Source: Mycolicibacterium phocaicum
GTDB taxonomy: Bacteria; Actinomycetota; Actinomycetes; Mycobacteriales; Mycobacteriaceae
Direction: 5' to 3'
Assembly (NCBI RefSeq): GCF_010731115.1
Contig: NZ_AP022616.1
Location: forward strand, 4,526,001 to 4,590,000
Length of the DNA stretch: 64,000 bases
The notes below the pieces were generated by a model. The model did not search any database, was not told where the DNA came from, and saw only the letters and a program-made list of their open reading frames with translations. Positions 1-7,730 of this stretch are shown piece by piece. Both the position numbers and the translations under genes were made by a program. Positions within the stretch are counted from its first letter, which is position 1; each line of letters starts with the position of its first letter.

Positions 1-151
1 AGCACAGCCAGCGACAATCTGACAGTGGAACGCGGTACGCGACTTTCCTTCACGGCCACAATCGTAGTTGGCGGCCATCTCCGTAAGTCTCCACAGTTTC
101 TTCACAATCACTGCCGGTAAGCCCCACAAACCGCGCTTACAGTCGGAAAGC

Positions 152-817
152 GTGAAGCGAATCCTGGTGGTCGACGACGAGCCGACGATCTTGTCCTCGG
201 TCGCCACCCGCCTGCGGGCCGAGTCGTTCCAGGTGGAGACGGCCGTCGACGGGCCTTCGGCAGTGGCCGCGGCGGCAGCGACACAGCCCGACCTGGTGGT
301 GCTGGACGTCATGCTGCCCGGCTTCGACGGGTTGGAAGTCTGCCGGCGCATCCAGGCCGAGCGTCCGGTGCCGGTGCTGATGTTGACCGCCCGCACCGAC
401 GAGACCGACATGCTGATCGGTCTGGGGATCGGGGCCGACGACTATCTCACCAAACCGTTCAGCATGCGCGAGTTGGTTGCGCGGGTGCGGGTGTTGCTGC
501 GTCGGGTGGACCGGGCGGCCGGGGACCAGCCGCTGTCGGTGGGGGAGTACCGCATCGACCTCGCCGAACGCCGGGTGCACCAGGGTGATATCGAAATCCA
601 CCTCACCCGAACAGAATTCGATCTACTGGCCTTCCTCGCCGGTCGTCCCAGAGCCGCGGTGGACCGCGAGACGCTGCTGGAGCACGTCTGGGGCTGGGGG
701 TCGGGCGCCGAGACGCGCACGGTCGACAGCCACGTGAAGGCGTTGCGCCGCAAGCTCGGTGCCGAGCTCATCCGGACCGTGCATGGGGTCGGCTATGCCC
801 TAGAGGTACCACGGTGA
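152..817 (+). CDS. OmpR/PhoB-family response regulator
   Basis: A 221-residue two-component response regulator. The receiver domain (about residues 1-115) has the acidic pair Asp8-Asp9, phospho-acceptor Asp52 in VVLDVMLPG, Thr79 and Lys101 in the TKPF motif. The C-terminal half is a winged-helix DNA-binding domain with the usual DSHVKALRRKLG recognition helix and a closing GVGY turn. I chose the GTG at 152 because it follows a purine-rich stretch (cggaaag) and places the ILVVDDEP strand at the N-terminus; an upstream GTG-type start at 68 would add 28 residues with no domain character. The stop overlaps the kinase start (GTGA), so the pair is translationally coupled. Its target genes are unknown; the downstream DUF4173 gene is a candidate. 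Confidence 0.93.
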   Translation: MKRILVVDDEPTILSSVATRLRAESFQVETAVDGPSAVAAAAATQPDLVVLDVMLPGFDGLEVCRRIQAERPVPVLMLTARTDETDMLIGLGIGADDYLTKPFSMRELVARVRVLLRRVDRAAGDQPLSVGEYRIDLAERRVHQGDIEIHLTRTEFDLLAFLAGRPRAAVDRETLLEHVWGWGSGAETRTVDSHVKALRRKLGAELIRTVHGVGYALEVPR

Positions 818-1872
818 GCACCTTCGGCGAACTATGGGACCGGCTGCCCCGGCCGCTGGATCCGTTCGCGTCCTTCAAGATCAAGATGGGACTGCTGGTC
901 GGCGGAGCAATCCTGTTGGCGTCGTTCACCTTCTGGATCGGCGCGAGCTGGCAGTTCCGATACGCGCTGCTGTCCGCTCTGCTGACCTCACTGCTCTTCA
1001 CCCAGTTCATGGCCCACGGCATGACGTCTCCCTTGCGGCAGATGACCGCCGCGGCCCGCGCGATGGCCAAGGGCGACTACAGCATTCGGGTCCGCGCCAC
1101 GTCGCGTGATGAAGTCGGCCAACTCGCAACGGCATTCAATCAGATGGCAGCCGATCTCGGCGCCGCCGACGAGTACCGGCGCGGGCTGATCGGCAACGTG
1201 TCCCATGAATTGCGCACGCCCATCACCGCATTGCAGGCCGTCCTGGAGAACGTGGTCGACGGTGTCGTCGAGCCGGACGCGCAGACGATGCGGTTGGCGC
1301 TGTCGCAGACCGAACGGCTCGGTGAGTTGGTCACCGATCTGCTGGACCTGTCGCGCCTCGAAGGCGGGGCAATTCCTTTACGGATCAACCGGTTCGACGT
1401 CGAGGCCTTCCTGCGTGCCGCCGTCGAGCACGTCTCTGTTTCCGCCGATGACGTGTCGGTCGCGGTCGAGGTGTCACCACCCGGTTTGACGGCGCTGGCC
1501 GATCCGGCGCGGCTACGGCAGGTGGTGGTCAATCTGGTGGACAACGCGATTCGGCACAGCCCGCCCGGCAGCAGCGTGACGGTGCGGGCGACGCGCGATG
1601 CGGGGGGATTGCGGCTCGAGGTGGCCGATCAAGGTCCGGGTATCGCGCCGGCAGAGCGTGAGCGGGTGTTCGAACGGTTCACCCGCGGCGCCACATCTGA
1701 TGGCGGCACCGGTCTGGGGCTGGCGATCGCCCGCTGGGCCGTCGAATTGCACGGCGGGGTCATCGATGTGGTGGAGACGACGGTGGGATGGGCCTTGCCC
1801 CCATGTAGTGGACACGGGATTTGTGGTTACGCGGCTACTGGCAGCGTAGCCGGTGTTAGGGTCCTTTCGTAG
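814..1872 (+). pseudogene. Sensor histidine kinase, 5' part, disrupted by IS3 element
   Basis: The partner kinase of the upstream regulator. It has two N-terminal membrane segments (about residues 24-65), a HAMP linker, a HisKA box with phospho-acceptor His131 (SHELRTP), an N box (NLVDNAIRH), a G1 motif (GPGIA) and a G2 motif (GTGLGLAI). After residue 325 the reading frame enters the insertion element and picks up 27 unrelated residues before stopping at 1872. The true C-terminal strand is encoded at 3128-3174, beyond the element. Joining 814-1789 to 3128-3174 gives a clean 340-residue kinase ending GCRFRVSIP plus a short tail. The truncated form keeps the ATP-binding motifs but loses the last strand of the ATPase fold, so activity is doubtful rather than certainly lost. 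Confidence 0.93.
1790..1816 (+). repeat. IS3 element terminal inverted repeat (orfB-side end)
   Basis: This 27-bp end starts GGGCCTTGCCCCC and ends TGGACACG. It pairs with 3098-3124 read on the other strand, with five mismatches. It is preceded by the GAT target duplicate at 1787-1789. Confidence 0.92.
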
Positions 1873-2723
1873 GTCGCAGGGCTGGAATAGCGGCACCGGG
1901 AGTGCCGTCGTTTGGTGTTGTAGCGAGCCAGCCAGCGGAACACTTCGCGGCGGCAGGTAGCAGCGTCGGGCCAGTGGCTGCGGTCCTGCAGGATCTCGCG
2001 TTTGAGGGCGGCGTTGAACGATTCGGCCAGCGCGTTATCGGCACTTGACCCGACGCCACCCATAGACTGGGTGACCTCCAAGTCACGGCAGAGGTTCGCG
2101 AAATCCCTTGAGGTGTACTGACTTCCGTGATCTGTGTGGAACACTGCACCGGTCAGGGAGCCGCGCAGCCGCAGCGGCTTTGAGGGCATCTTCGACCAGT
2201 TCGGTGCGCATGTGCTCGGCGATCGCCCACCCGCCACCCGTCCGGAGAAGCAGTCGATCACGGTCGCCAGATACAGATTCGAACCGCTTGCCAATGGCAG
2301 GTAGGTGATGTCGCCGACGTACTTGACGTTGGGTGCCGCGGCGGTGAAGTCCCGGTTGAGCAGGTCCGGGACTTTCTGTTTGGCCGGATCCGGCGTGGTG
2401 GTCTTCACCCGTCGCCGGCGGCGGTAGCCGGCGATCCCGGCACTGCGCATGACCCGGGCCACCCGCTTGTGGTTGACCCGCTCACCGTCGGGTGCACCGT
2501 CGTTGAGTTCAGCGGTGATCCGCGGCGCCCCGTAGGTGTTGTCCTCATCGTGCACGGTGCGGATACGCGCGGCCAGCGCCTTGTCAGCGGCCTGGCGGGC
2601 GGCGCGTCCGTCGGCAGCGGCCAACCAGGCGTAGAACGATGAACGCGCAACCTCGACGACTGCGCACAGCCACTTCACCTCGAAGGTGTGCAGGTGGTCG
2701 GCGACGAACTGGAAGCGGCTCAC
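1827..2723 (-). CDS. IS3-family transposase OrfB (DDE), with an internal out-of-frame segment
   Basis: A 298-residue transposase with an N-terminal HTH_21-like region and an rve integrase core. Catalytic residues are visible as Asp138 (VGDITY), Asp198 (HTDHGSQ) and Glu234 (LAESFN), with the 35-residue D-E spacing typical of IS3. Residues about 166-185 do not read like this family. On the shifted frame the same DNA reads WAIAEHMRTELVEDALKAAA, which does. One missing base near 2228-2229 and one extra base near 2169-2175 explain this, so the frame is lost and regained. The altered stretch lies between the first two catalytic Asp residues and may inactivate the enzyme. Its GTG start overlaps the orfA stop. 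Confidence 0.9.
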   Translation of the reverse strand: MSRFQFVADHLHTFEVKWLCAVVEVARSSFYAWLAAADGRAARQAADKALAARIRTVHDEDNTYGAPRITAELNDGAPDGERVNHKRVARVMRSAGIAGYRRRRRVKTTTPDPAKQKVPDLLNRDFTAAAPNVKYVGDITYLPLASGSNLYLATVIDCFSGRVAGGRSPSTCAPNWSKMPSKPLRLRGSLTGAVFHTDHGSQYTSRDFANLCRDLEVTQSMGGVGSSADNALAESFNAALKREILQDRSHWPDAATCRREVFRWLARYNTKRRHSRCRYSSPATYERTLTPATLPVAA

Positions 2724-3052
2724 CAGTTCGTCTCCCCGGCGAAATACTTGGCCGCCGACCGCAGAATGTCACGCTCGGTAGACAACCGAGCCTCCGTGGC
2801 GCGTAACGCCTTGTTCTCGGCCCGTAGCCGGGCCAGCTCCTGCTCTGGGGTCTCAACGCCGGGGCTCGGCTGTGCTGCTGCGGTGGGGTTGCGGTGCCTG
2901 ATCGGCACCCCGGCGGCTTTGCACCACGCTGAGAGCGTCACACCGGAGATGCCGAGTTCGTCGGCGATCTGCGTGATCGTGGCGCCCTCGGTGTCTCGGT
3001 ACAGCGCTACCGCGTCCCGTTTGAACTCGTCAGGGTAATTTTTCCTTGCCAT
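2720..3052 (-). CDS. IS3-family OrfA, helix-turn-helix protein
   Basis: A 110-residue OrfA. The N-terminal half is an HTH_Tnp_1-type domain (DEFKRDAVALY, then a TITQIADELGIS helix-turn-helix). The C-terminal half is a leucine-zipper-like coiled coil (about residues 68-100; ELARLRAENKALR). It ends GETNW with a TGA that overlaps the orfB GTG. No A-rich slippery heptamer was seen near the overlap, so coupling may be by re-initiation instead of the usual -1 frameshift. Confidence 0.92.
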   Translation of the reverse strand: MARKNYPDEFKRDAVALYRDTEGATITQIADELGISGVTLSAWCKAAGVPIRHRNPTAAAQPSPGVETPEQELARLRAENKALRATEARLSTERDILRSAAKYFAGETNW

Positions 3053-3097
3053 CGTGGTGGATCATCTCGCTTCCCCCGCCAACCTTGCGGGATTCAG

Positions 3098-3124
3098 CGT
3101 GTCCAACACACGGGGTCAAGTCCC
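3098..3124 (-). repeat. IS3 element terminal inverted repeat (orfA-side end)
   Basis: Read on the minus strand it starts GGGACTTGACCCC and ends TGGACACG, matching the other end at 22 of 27 positions. The second GAT target duplicate follows at 3125-3127. Confidence 0.92.
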
Positions 3125-3127
3125 GAT

Positions 3128-3174
3128 GCCGCTTCAGGGTGAGCATTCCGGAATCAGAGGAGCGGTCCGCATGA
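3128..3174 (+). pseudogene. 3' remnant of the interrupted histidine kinase
   Basis: This short piece encodes the missing end of the kinase once joined to base 1789: it supplies the residues after VG, beginning CRFRVSIP and ending in TGA at 3172-3174. The stop overlaps the ATG of the next gene (ATGA at 3171-3174), which shows the original operon was tightly coupled before the insertion. Confidence 0.9.
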
Positions 3175-4694
3175 CGATGTTGATGGGATATACAGGGCCG
3201 CCGATGGTCCCTCCGCTGATCGGGCCGGCACTGCCGCGCCGCGGTGAGCCCGGTTGGACGATGTTGCCGCGACGGGTGTGGCCGATCAGTCCGCTGGCGA
3301 CAGCGCCACACCGGGTGGTGATGCTCGCCGTGGTGGCCGGTCTGCTCGGTACTGCGCTGTGGCGGCCGTCGTCTTTGAGCGTCGGCTACCTGGCCGTCGG
3401 GGTGATGGTCTTCGCCGTCGTCTACGGCACCGCCGAGCGCCGGCCGACGCGCACCGAATGGGCCGGTATCGCACTGACGTTGGCGCTGCTGGCAGTTCCC
3501 GCCTTACTCGCCGCCGACTGGCTGGGCGTGCTGTGCATCATGGCGGCCTGGATCGTCGGGTGGTGCACGCTGTTCGGCGGACGTACCTGGACCGCGGTCC
3601 TGACCGCGCCGTTCCTGGCGTGGGCGCTGCCGGCCCGTGTCCTCGGTTGGACGCGGCGTGGATTGTCCGGTCGGGTGGGTATCGCAAACCCGGTTCGCGT
3701 TGCCGTTGTCGGCGGTCTCACAGTGCTGCTGACCTTGGTGTTCGGTGGGTTATTTGCCTCCGCGGACGCGGCTTTTGCGCATCTGGTGGGCAAGCTGGTC
3801 CCGCGGTTCGACGGTGTCGACGTCGTCGCCCGCGTCGTCGTCTTCGGCATGGTCGCGGCGTTCGTCCTCGGTGGTGCCTACCTGACCCGGTTCGCGCCGC
3901 GGCTGGATGTCCTCGCGCCCAAGCCGATGAAGCCGGTGCCGCGCTGGGAGTGGGCCGTCCCGCTGGGGGTGCTCGATGCGCTGTTCATCGCGTTCGTCGC
4001 GGTGCAGGCGGCGGTGCTGTTCGGCGGTCATACCCACGTTCTGGAAACCGAGGGGCTGACGTACGCCGAGTACGCCCGGCAGGGCTTCTGGCAGTTGTTG
4101 TGGGTGTCGGCGCTGACGCTGTTGGTGCTGAGCGGCGTGATCCGGGTGGCGGGGCGTGTCACTGCGGGTGACCGCCATGTACTCCGAGTGCTGGCCGGAA
4201 TCCTCTGCGCGACTTCGGTTGTCGTCGTCATCTCTGCGATCCACCGCATGTGGCTCTATCAGCAGGCGTACGGCTTCAGCACGGACCGGCTGATGGTGAT
4301 CACCATCGAACTGTGGTTGGGTGCGGTGTTCCTGCTCGTCGCGGTGGCGGGGGTGCGGATGTCGGGGCGCTGGCTGCCGCACGCAGTGTTGGCGGCCGGA
4401 GTGGTGGCACTGCTTGGACTGGCTGCGCTGAATCCGGAGCGCCTCGTCGCTGATCGCAACATCGACCGCTTCGAGCAGACCGGCCAATTCGACGCCGAGT
4501 ATCTGTCGCGGCTGTCGTCGGACATTGACCCGGCACTGCATCGGCTACCTGAGCGTGTCCGCGCGTGCGTCCGCTCGAACTACCCGCATGACGACCCGTG
4601 GTACCTGTTCAACCTGTCCCGCTCGAACGCGGACCGGCCGGTGGGAACGGAGTTACCCGACTATTGCGATCAGTACTGGTCATCTCGCTACTAG
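3171..4694 (+). CDS. DUF4173-type multispanning membrane protein
   Basis: A 507-residue integral membrane protein with about ten hydrophobic segments. The C-terminal third has the conserved DUF4173 features: an ADAAF stretch after a membrane helix, then TYAEYARQGFWQL, then a soluble tail. Its function is unknown. The ATG at 3171 overlaps the kinase stop, so the original operon was regulator-kinase-DUF4173. An in-frame extension back to 3054 exists only because the element supplies sequence, so I rejected it. Expression now depends on read-through or a promoter at the element end. Confidence 0.85.
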   Translation: MTMLMGYTGPPMVPPLIGPALPRRGEPGWTMLPRRVWPISPLATAPHRVVMLAVVAGLLGTALWRPSSLSVGYLAVGVMVFAVVYGTAERRPTRTEWAGIALTLALLAVPALLAADWLGVLCIMAAWIVGWCTLFGGRTWTAVLTAPFLAWALPARVLGWTRRGLSGRVGIANPVRVAVVGGLTVLLTLVFGGLFASADAAFAHLVGKLVPRFDGVDVVARVVVFGMVAAFVLGGAYLTRFAPRLDVLAPKPMKPVPRWEWAVPLGVLDALFIAFVAVQAAVLFGGHTHVLETEGLTYAEYARQGFWQLLWVSALTLLVLSGVIRVAGRVTAGDRHVLRVLAGILCATSVVVVISAIHRMWLYQQAYGFSTDRLMVITIELWLGAVFLLVAVAGVRMSGRWLPHAVLAAGVVALLGLAALNPERLVADRNIDRFEQTGQFDAEYLSRLSSDIDPALHRLPERVRACVRSNYPHDDPWYLFNLSRSNADRPVGTELPDYCDQYWSSRY

Positions 4695-4707
4695 CGGGCC
4701 GTCGAAC

Positions 4708-4754
4708 CTGAGCTTGTGTGCGAAAAATCGCCGATTCTTGGCACACAAGCTCAG
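4708..4754. terminator. Long intergenic palindrome (arms CTGAGCTTGTGTGC)
   Basis: Perfect 14-bp arms at 4708-4721 and 4741-4754 enclose a partly self-complementary core (aaaatcgccgattctt). It sits after the DUF4173 gene and could act as a terminator, though no T-run follows. It resembles palindromes at 43675, 52033 and 59203. Confidence 0.6.
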
Positions 4755-4807
4755 TTTCGGCGGGGAAATGCGCAGTGGTAACAGTCACTAGCCACCAAAA
4801 TCGACCT

Positions 4808-4821
4808 AACAAGCGCTTGGT
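4808..4821. promoter_or_regulatory. KstR2 operator upstream of kstR2
   Basis: AACAAGCGCTTGGT fits the published KstR2 consensus AnCAAGnnCTTGnT. A -10-like TATGCT follows at 4825-4830, exactly 6 nt before the ATG at 4837. This implies autoregulation of a leaderless kstR2-fadA6 transcript. Confidence 0.88.
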
Positions 4822-4836
4822 TGCTATGCTGTGTCG

Positions 4837-5439
4837 ATGGCGTCACCACCGCCCAGCCAACCCGCGACCAGGCGCGACGAGCTTCTTCAGCTCGCCGCGG
4901 CGATGTTCGCTGAGCGTGGGCTGAAGGCAACCACCGTCCGGGACATCGCAGACTCGGCAGGAATCCTGTCAGGCAGTCTCTACCATCACTTCAAATCGAA
5001 GGAACAGATGGTCGAAGAGGTCATGCGGGACTTCCTCGATTGGCTGTTCACCCGGTACGAGCAGATCATCGCTACCGAGCCCGATCCACTGGCGCGTTTC
5101 AAGGGTCTGTTCATGGCGTCATTCGACGCCATCGAGCACCGGCATGCGCAGGTCGTCATCTATCAGGACGAGGCGAAGCGGCTCGGGATCCTGCCGCAGT
5201 TCGCTTTCGTCGATGAGCGCAATCGCCAGCAGCGCAAGATGTGGGTCGACGTCCTGAAGCAGGGAATGGCAGAAGGCGTTTTCCGGTCCGACCTCAATGT
5301 CGACCTGGTGTACCGCTTCATCCGTGACACCACCTGGGTGTCGGTGCGCTGGTACCAGCCGGGCGGCAAGTTGACCGCGGAAGACGTCGGGCAGCACTAC
5401 CTGACCATCGTGCTCGGCGGCGTCGCGGTAGCTCCGTAA
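4837..5439 (+). CDS. kstR2: TetR-family repressor KstR2 of the HIP (C/D ring) regulon
   Basis: A 200-residue TetR regulator orthologous to Rv3557c. The HTH covers about residues 10-57 (TTVRDIADSAGILSGSLYHHF). The ligand domain keeps the family's DAIEHRHAQVVIYQDEA and DLVYRFIRDTTWVSVRWY stretches. In M. tuberculosis KstR2 represses genes for degrading the steroid C/D rings and is released by HIP-CoA. The ATG at 4837 is preferred over GTG 4831 because it lies 7 nt after the TATGCT element, the spacing of a leaderless start. The second KstR2 box in the window is at 20355. fadA6 follows 44 bp downstream. Confidence 0.95.
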   Translation: MASPPPSQPATRRDELLQLAAAMFAERGLKATTVRDIADSAGILSGSLYHHFKSKEQMVEEVMRDFLDWLFTRYEQIIATEPDPLARFKGLFMASFDAIEHRHAQVVIYQDEAKRLGILPQFAFVDERNRQQRKMWVDVLKQGMAEGVFRSDLNVDLVYRFIRDTTWVSVRWYQPGGKLTAEDVGQHYLTIVLGGVAVAP

Positions 5440-5483
5440 CGCCTTGCCGCCAAATGAGTTTCACCCAACGAAGGAGATGAGAA

Positions 5484-6638
5484 ATGGCCGCATCTGAGGC
5501 GTACGTCATCGACGCTGTGCGCACCGCCGTCGGCAAGAAGGGCGGTGCCCTCGCCGGCTACCACCCGATCGACCTCGGTGTGGAGGCGTACCGCGGGATT
5601 TTCGCGCGCAACGACATCGACCCCGCTGCGTTCGACGACGTCATCGTCGGTTGCGTCGACGCCATCGGTGGCCAGGCCGGCAACATCGGTCGCCTGACGT
5701 GGCTCGCCGCCGGCTACGACGAGGCTGTCCCCGGCACCACCGTCGACCGGCAGTGCGGTTCCTCACAGCAGGCCATTTCCTTTGGGGCCCAGGCGATCAT
5801 GTCCGGCACCGCCGACCTGATCCTCGCCGCCGGCATCCAGAACATGAGCCAGATTCCGATCAGCTCGGCCATGATCGTCGGCGAGCAGTTCGGCTTCACC
5901 TCGCCGACCAACGAGTCGAAGCGCTGGGTGGAACGCTATGGCGACCAGGAGATTTCGCAGTTCCGTGGCGCCGAGATGATCGCCGAGCAGTGGGACATCT
6001 CCCGTGACGAGATGGAAGAGTTCGCGTTCAACAGCCACCAGCGGGCGTTCACCGCGATCCGTGAGGGCCGCTTCGACAACGAGATCATCCCCGTCGGCGA
6101 CTTCAAGGTCGACGAAGGCCCGCGTGAGAGCACCCGGGAAAAGCTGGCCTCGCTGAAGCCGTTGGTCGAGGGTGGTCGCCTGACCGCCGCGCTGGCGAGC
6201 CAGATCTCGGACGCGGCGTCGGCGACGCTGCTGGCCTCCGAGGCCGCAGTCAAGGCCCACGGACTCAAGCCGCGCGCCCGTATCCACCACATCAGCTGCC
6301 GTGGTGACGACCCGGTGAAGATGCTGACCGGCCCCATCCCCGCGGCCAAGTACGCGCTGGAGAAGACCGGCCTGAGCATCGACGACATCGACGTGGTGGA
6401 GATCAACGAGGCGTTCGCGCCCGTCGTCCTGGCGTGGGCCAAGGACCTCAAGGCCGATCTGTCAAAGGTCAACCCCAACGGCGGCGGCATCGCGCTGGGC
6501 CACCCGCTCGGCGCCACCGGTGCCAAGCTGTTCGCCACCATGCTGAACGAACTGGAGCGCACGGGCGGCCGCTATGGCCTGCAGACGATGTGCGAAGGCG
6601 GCGGCACCGCCAACGTCACCATCATCGAGCGCCTCTGA
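5484..6638 (+). CDS. fadA6: Acetyl-CoA acyltransferase FadA6 (thiolase of steroid C/D ring degradation)
   Basis: A 384-residue thiolase, ortholog of Rv3556c. Acylated Cys91 lies in DRQCGSSQQ; the C-terminal GHPLGATG and CEGGG motifs carry the other catalytic His and Cys. In the established pathway FadA6 acts on the open-chain CoA thioester produced by IpdAB ring opening. A strong ribosome site (aaggagatgag) precedes the ATG. It follows kstR2 directly and shares its promoter. A hairpin at 6653 ends the operon. Confidence 0.94.
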   Translation: MAASEAYVIDAVRTAVGKKGGALAGYHPIDLGVEAYRGIFARNDIDPAAFDDVIVGCVDAIGGQAGNIGRLTWLAAGYDEAVPGTTVDRQCGSSQQAISFGAQAIMSGTADLILAAGIQNMSQIPISSAMIVGEQFGFTSPTNESKRWVERYGDQEISQFRGAEMIAEQWDISRDEMEEFAFNSHQRAFTAIREGRFDNEIIPVGDFKVDEGPRESTREKLASLKPLVEGGRLTAALASQISDAASATLLASEAAVKAHGLKPRARIHHISCRGDDPVKMLTGPIPAAKYALEKTGLSIDDIDVVEINEAFAPVVLAWAKDLKADLSKVNPNGGGIALGHPLGATGAKLFATMLNELERTGGRYGLQTMCEGGGTANVTIIERL

Positions 6639-6652
6639 TACCAGGCACGCCG

Positions 6653-6687
6653 AAACTGCCCCTTTCCCTTTGGGAGAGGGGCAGTTT
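6653..6687. terminator. Hairpin terminator after fadA6
   Basis: Arms AAACTGCCCC and GGGGCAGTTT enclose a short pyrimidine/purine loop and close the kstR2-fadA6 operon. The hairpin after ltp2 (32939) uses the same arm sequence. Confidence 0.8.
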
Positions 6688-6733
6688 GCGTCTCGCGGGT
6701 TTACCGGTTCGGGCAGCTGGGCATTCGGGAACC

Positions 6734-7018
6734 ATGTTGAAGTCCATCGTCGTCATGGCCGTAGCCGCAGCTGCTCTCGGCGCCAGTGCCTGTTCGAATG
6801 AATCGCCGCCGCCGTCGAAGCCCACCTCCAGCACGAGCACGACGGTGACCTCGACGGAGATCATCCCGGGCTATCCGGTCGGTCCGTCGACACCGCCGAC
6901 GACGCCGTCGACGCGCGCCAGCACGAGCACCAGCACCGTGACGGTCACCGAGCCGCCCAGCGTGACGATTCCGCCACCGGTGCCGGTCATGCCGGCTCCG
7001 CCCGGGGTGGGGCGCTGA
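6734..7018 (+). CDS. Small putative lipoprotein, Ser/Thr/Pro-rich
   Basis: A 94-residue protein with a signal peptide ending LGASAC, so Cys20 is the likely lipidated residue. The lipobox is acceptable but not classical. The mature part is almost entirely Ser, Thr and Pro, with runs such as STSTTVTSTE and TPPTTPSTR. That suggests an extended, possibly O-mannosylated cell-wall tether. No enzymatic domain is visible. Its stop directly abuts the convergent stop of the QsdR-type regulator. Confidence 0.7.
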   Translation: MLKSIVVMAVAAAALGASACSNESPPPSKPTSSTSTTVTSTEIIPGYPVGPSTPPTTPSTRASTSTSTVTVTEPPSVTIPPPVPVMPAPPGVGR

Positions 7019-7636
7019 CTATCCGGGCCGGTGCCCCAGCAGCGCGCCGATGGCCTGCTCGGCCTTGCCGACCTCCAGCGGTTCGCCGGTGATGATGTCG
7101 GCGTAGAGGAACGACTCCACGATCCGGACGATGAGGAACGCCAGGTCGCGCGGGGGCAATGGCGCATCCAGTTGACCCGCGGCGATCTCATCGTTGAGTA
7201 GGTCTTCGATCGCGGCGACGAGCCGGCCCTGCAAGGTCCCGGCGCGCGTGGCCAGAATCCGCAGGGCGCGTTCGGGTTCGCGGCGCAGGAACGCCTGGAA
7301 GAAGCCGGCTTCATCGATCACCGTGGCGTAGTGGCCGACGGCCCGTGCGATGTGTGCGGCGCCGTGGCCGGGGGACGACTCGATCGAGGCCTTGAGCGTC
7401 GGCTCGGCCAGTGACCACAGGATTTCGGCCAGCAGTTCGTCGCGCCCGCCGAACCAGCGGAACAGCGTCGCCCGGTTGATGCCGAGTTCGGTTGCCAGTT
7501 CCTGCATTTCGATGCGGCGACCCTCGAGGAACCAGCGGCGCGCGATGCGGAACGCCTCGAGCGGGTCGGGTCGCCTGTCGGTCGACGCCAGCATGCGTCC
7601 CAGCGGTGTCTCGCTGATGGCGCACCTCCTGTTCAT
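7019..7636 (-). CDS. TetR-family regulator, QsdR type
   Basis: A 205-residue TetR regulator. The HTH lies at about residues 38-66 (IEMQELATELGINRATLFRWFG), with the WFGGRDELL continuation typical of the QsdR subgroup. The ligand is unknown. It is divergent from an SDR-WS/DGAT operon. The 94-bp gap carries two palindromes (7677 and 7704), the second covering the SDR -10 element. This suggests autoregulation and repression of the SDR operon; that is an inference from layout. Confidence 0.88.
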   Translation of the reverse strand: MNRRCAISETPLGRMLASTDRRPDPLEAFRIARRWFLEGRRIEMQELATELGINRATLFRWFGGRDELLAEILWSLAEPTLKASIESSPGHGAAHIARAVGHYATVIDEAGFFQAFLRREPERALRILATRAGTLQGRLVAAIEDLLNDEIAAGQLDAPLPPRDLAFLIVRIVESFLYADIITGEPLEVGKAEQAIGALLGHRPG

Positions 7637-7676
7637 CCCGCGGCCTCCGCATCATGGTAGCGGCTGATGTCTGAGT

Positions 7677-7688
7677 GAGATATATCTC
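7677..7688. promoter_or_regulatory. Short palindrome GAGATATATCTC
   Basis: A perfect 12-bp palindrome between the divergent regulator and the SDR gene, 41 bp upstream of the regulator start. It could be a second operator half or part of the regulator's promoter. Confidence 0.5.
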
Positions 7689-7703
7689 GATCAGTCTCGA
7701 GTG

Positions 7704-7727
7704 TGCAACATATCTGGATATGATGCA
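7704..7727. promoter_or_regulatory. 24-bp inverted-repeat operator over the SDR promoter
   Basis: Arms TGCAACATATC and GATATGATGCA (one mismatch) flank a TG spacer. The right arm contains a -10-like TATGAT at 7719-7724, 6 nt before GTG 7731. A TetR-type protein bound here would block the promoter. The divergent QsdR-type regulator is the obvious candidate. Confidence 0.75.
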
Positions 7728-7730
7728 CGA

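Larger units (their letters stand above)
1790..3124 (-). mobile_element. IS3-family insertion sequence, 1335 bp, inserted in the kinase gene
   Basis: The element is bounded by 27-bp imperfect inverted repeats (1790-1816 and 3098-3124; both start GGG and end TGGACACG inwards, 22 of 27 positions matching). It is flanked by a perfect 3-bp direct repeat GAT (1787-1789 and 3125-3127). It carries two overlapping minus-strand genes, orfA and orfB, in the normal IS3 order. Size, 3-bp duplication, HTH orfA and DDE orfB all fit the IS3 family. The intact duplication and the exact restoration of the kinase frame on removal indicate a recent insertion. Confidence 0.97.

Noticed and set aside
2700..2740. 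Programmed -1 frameshift site joining orfA and orfB
   Set aside because: No A-rich slippery heptamer is present near the overlap; the overlap is a GTGA that can re-initiate.
3054..3170. In-frame N-terminal extension of the DUF4173 protein into the IS3 element
   Set aside because: Most of the extension is element sequence. The ATG at 3171 overlaps the original kinase stop, which is the natural start.
7701..7730. Earlier GTG start for the SDR at 7701
   Set aside because: It lies inside the operator and upstream of the -10 element; GTG 7731 fits a leaderless start.
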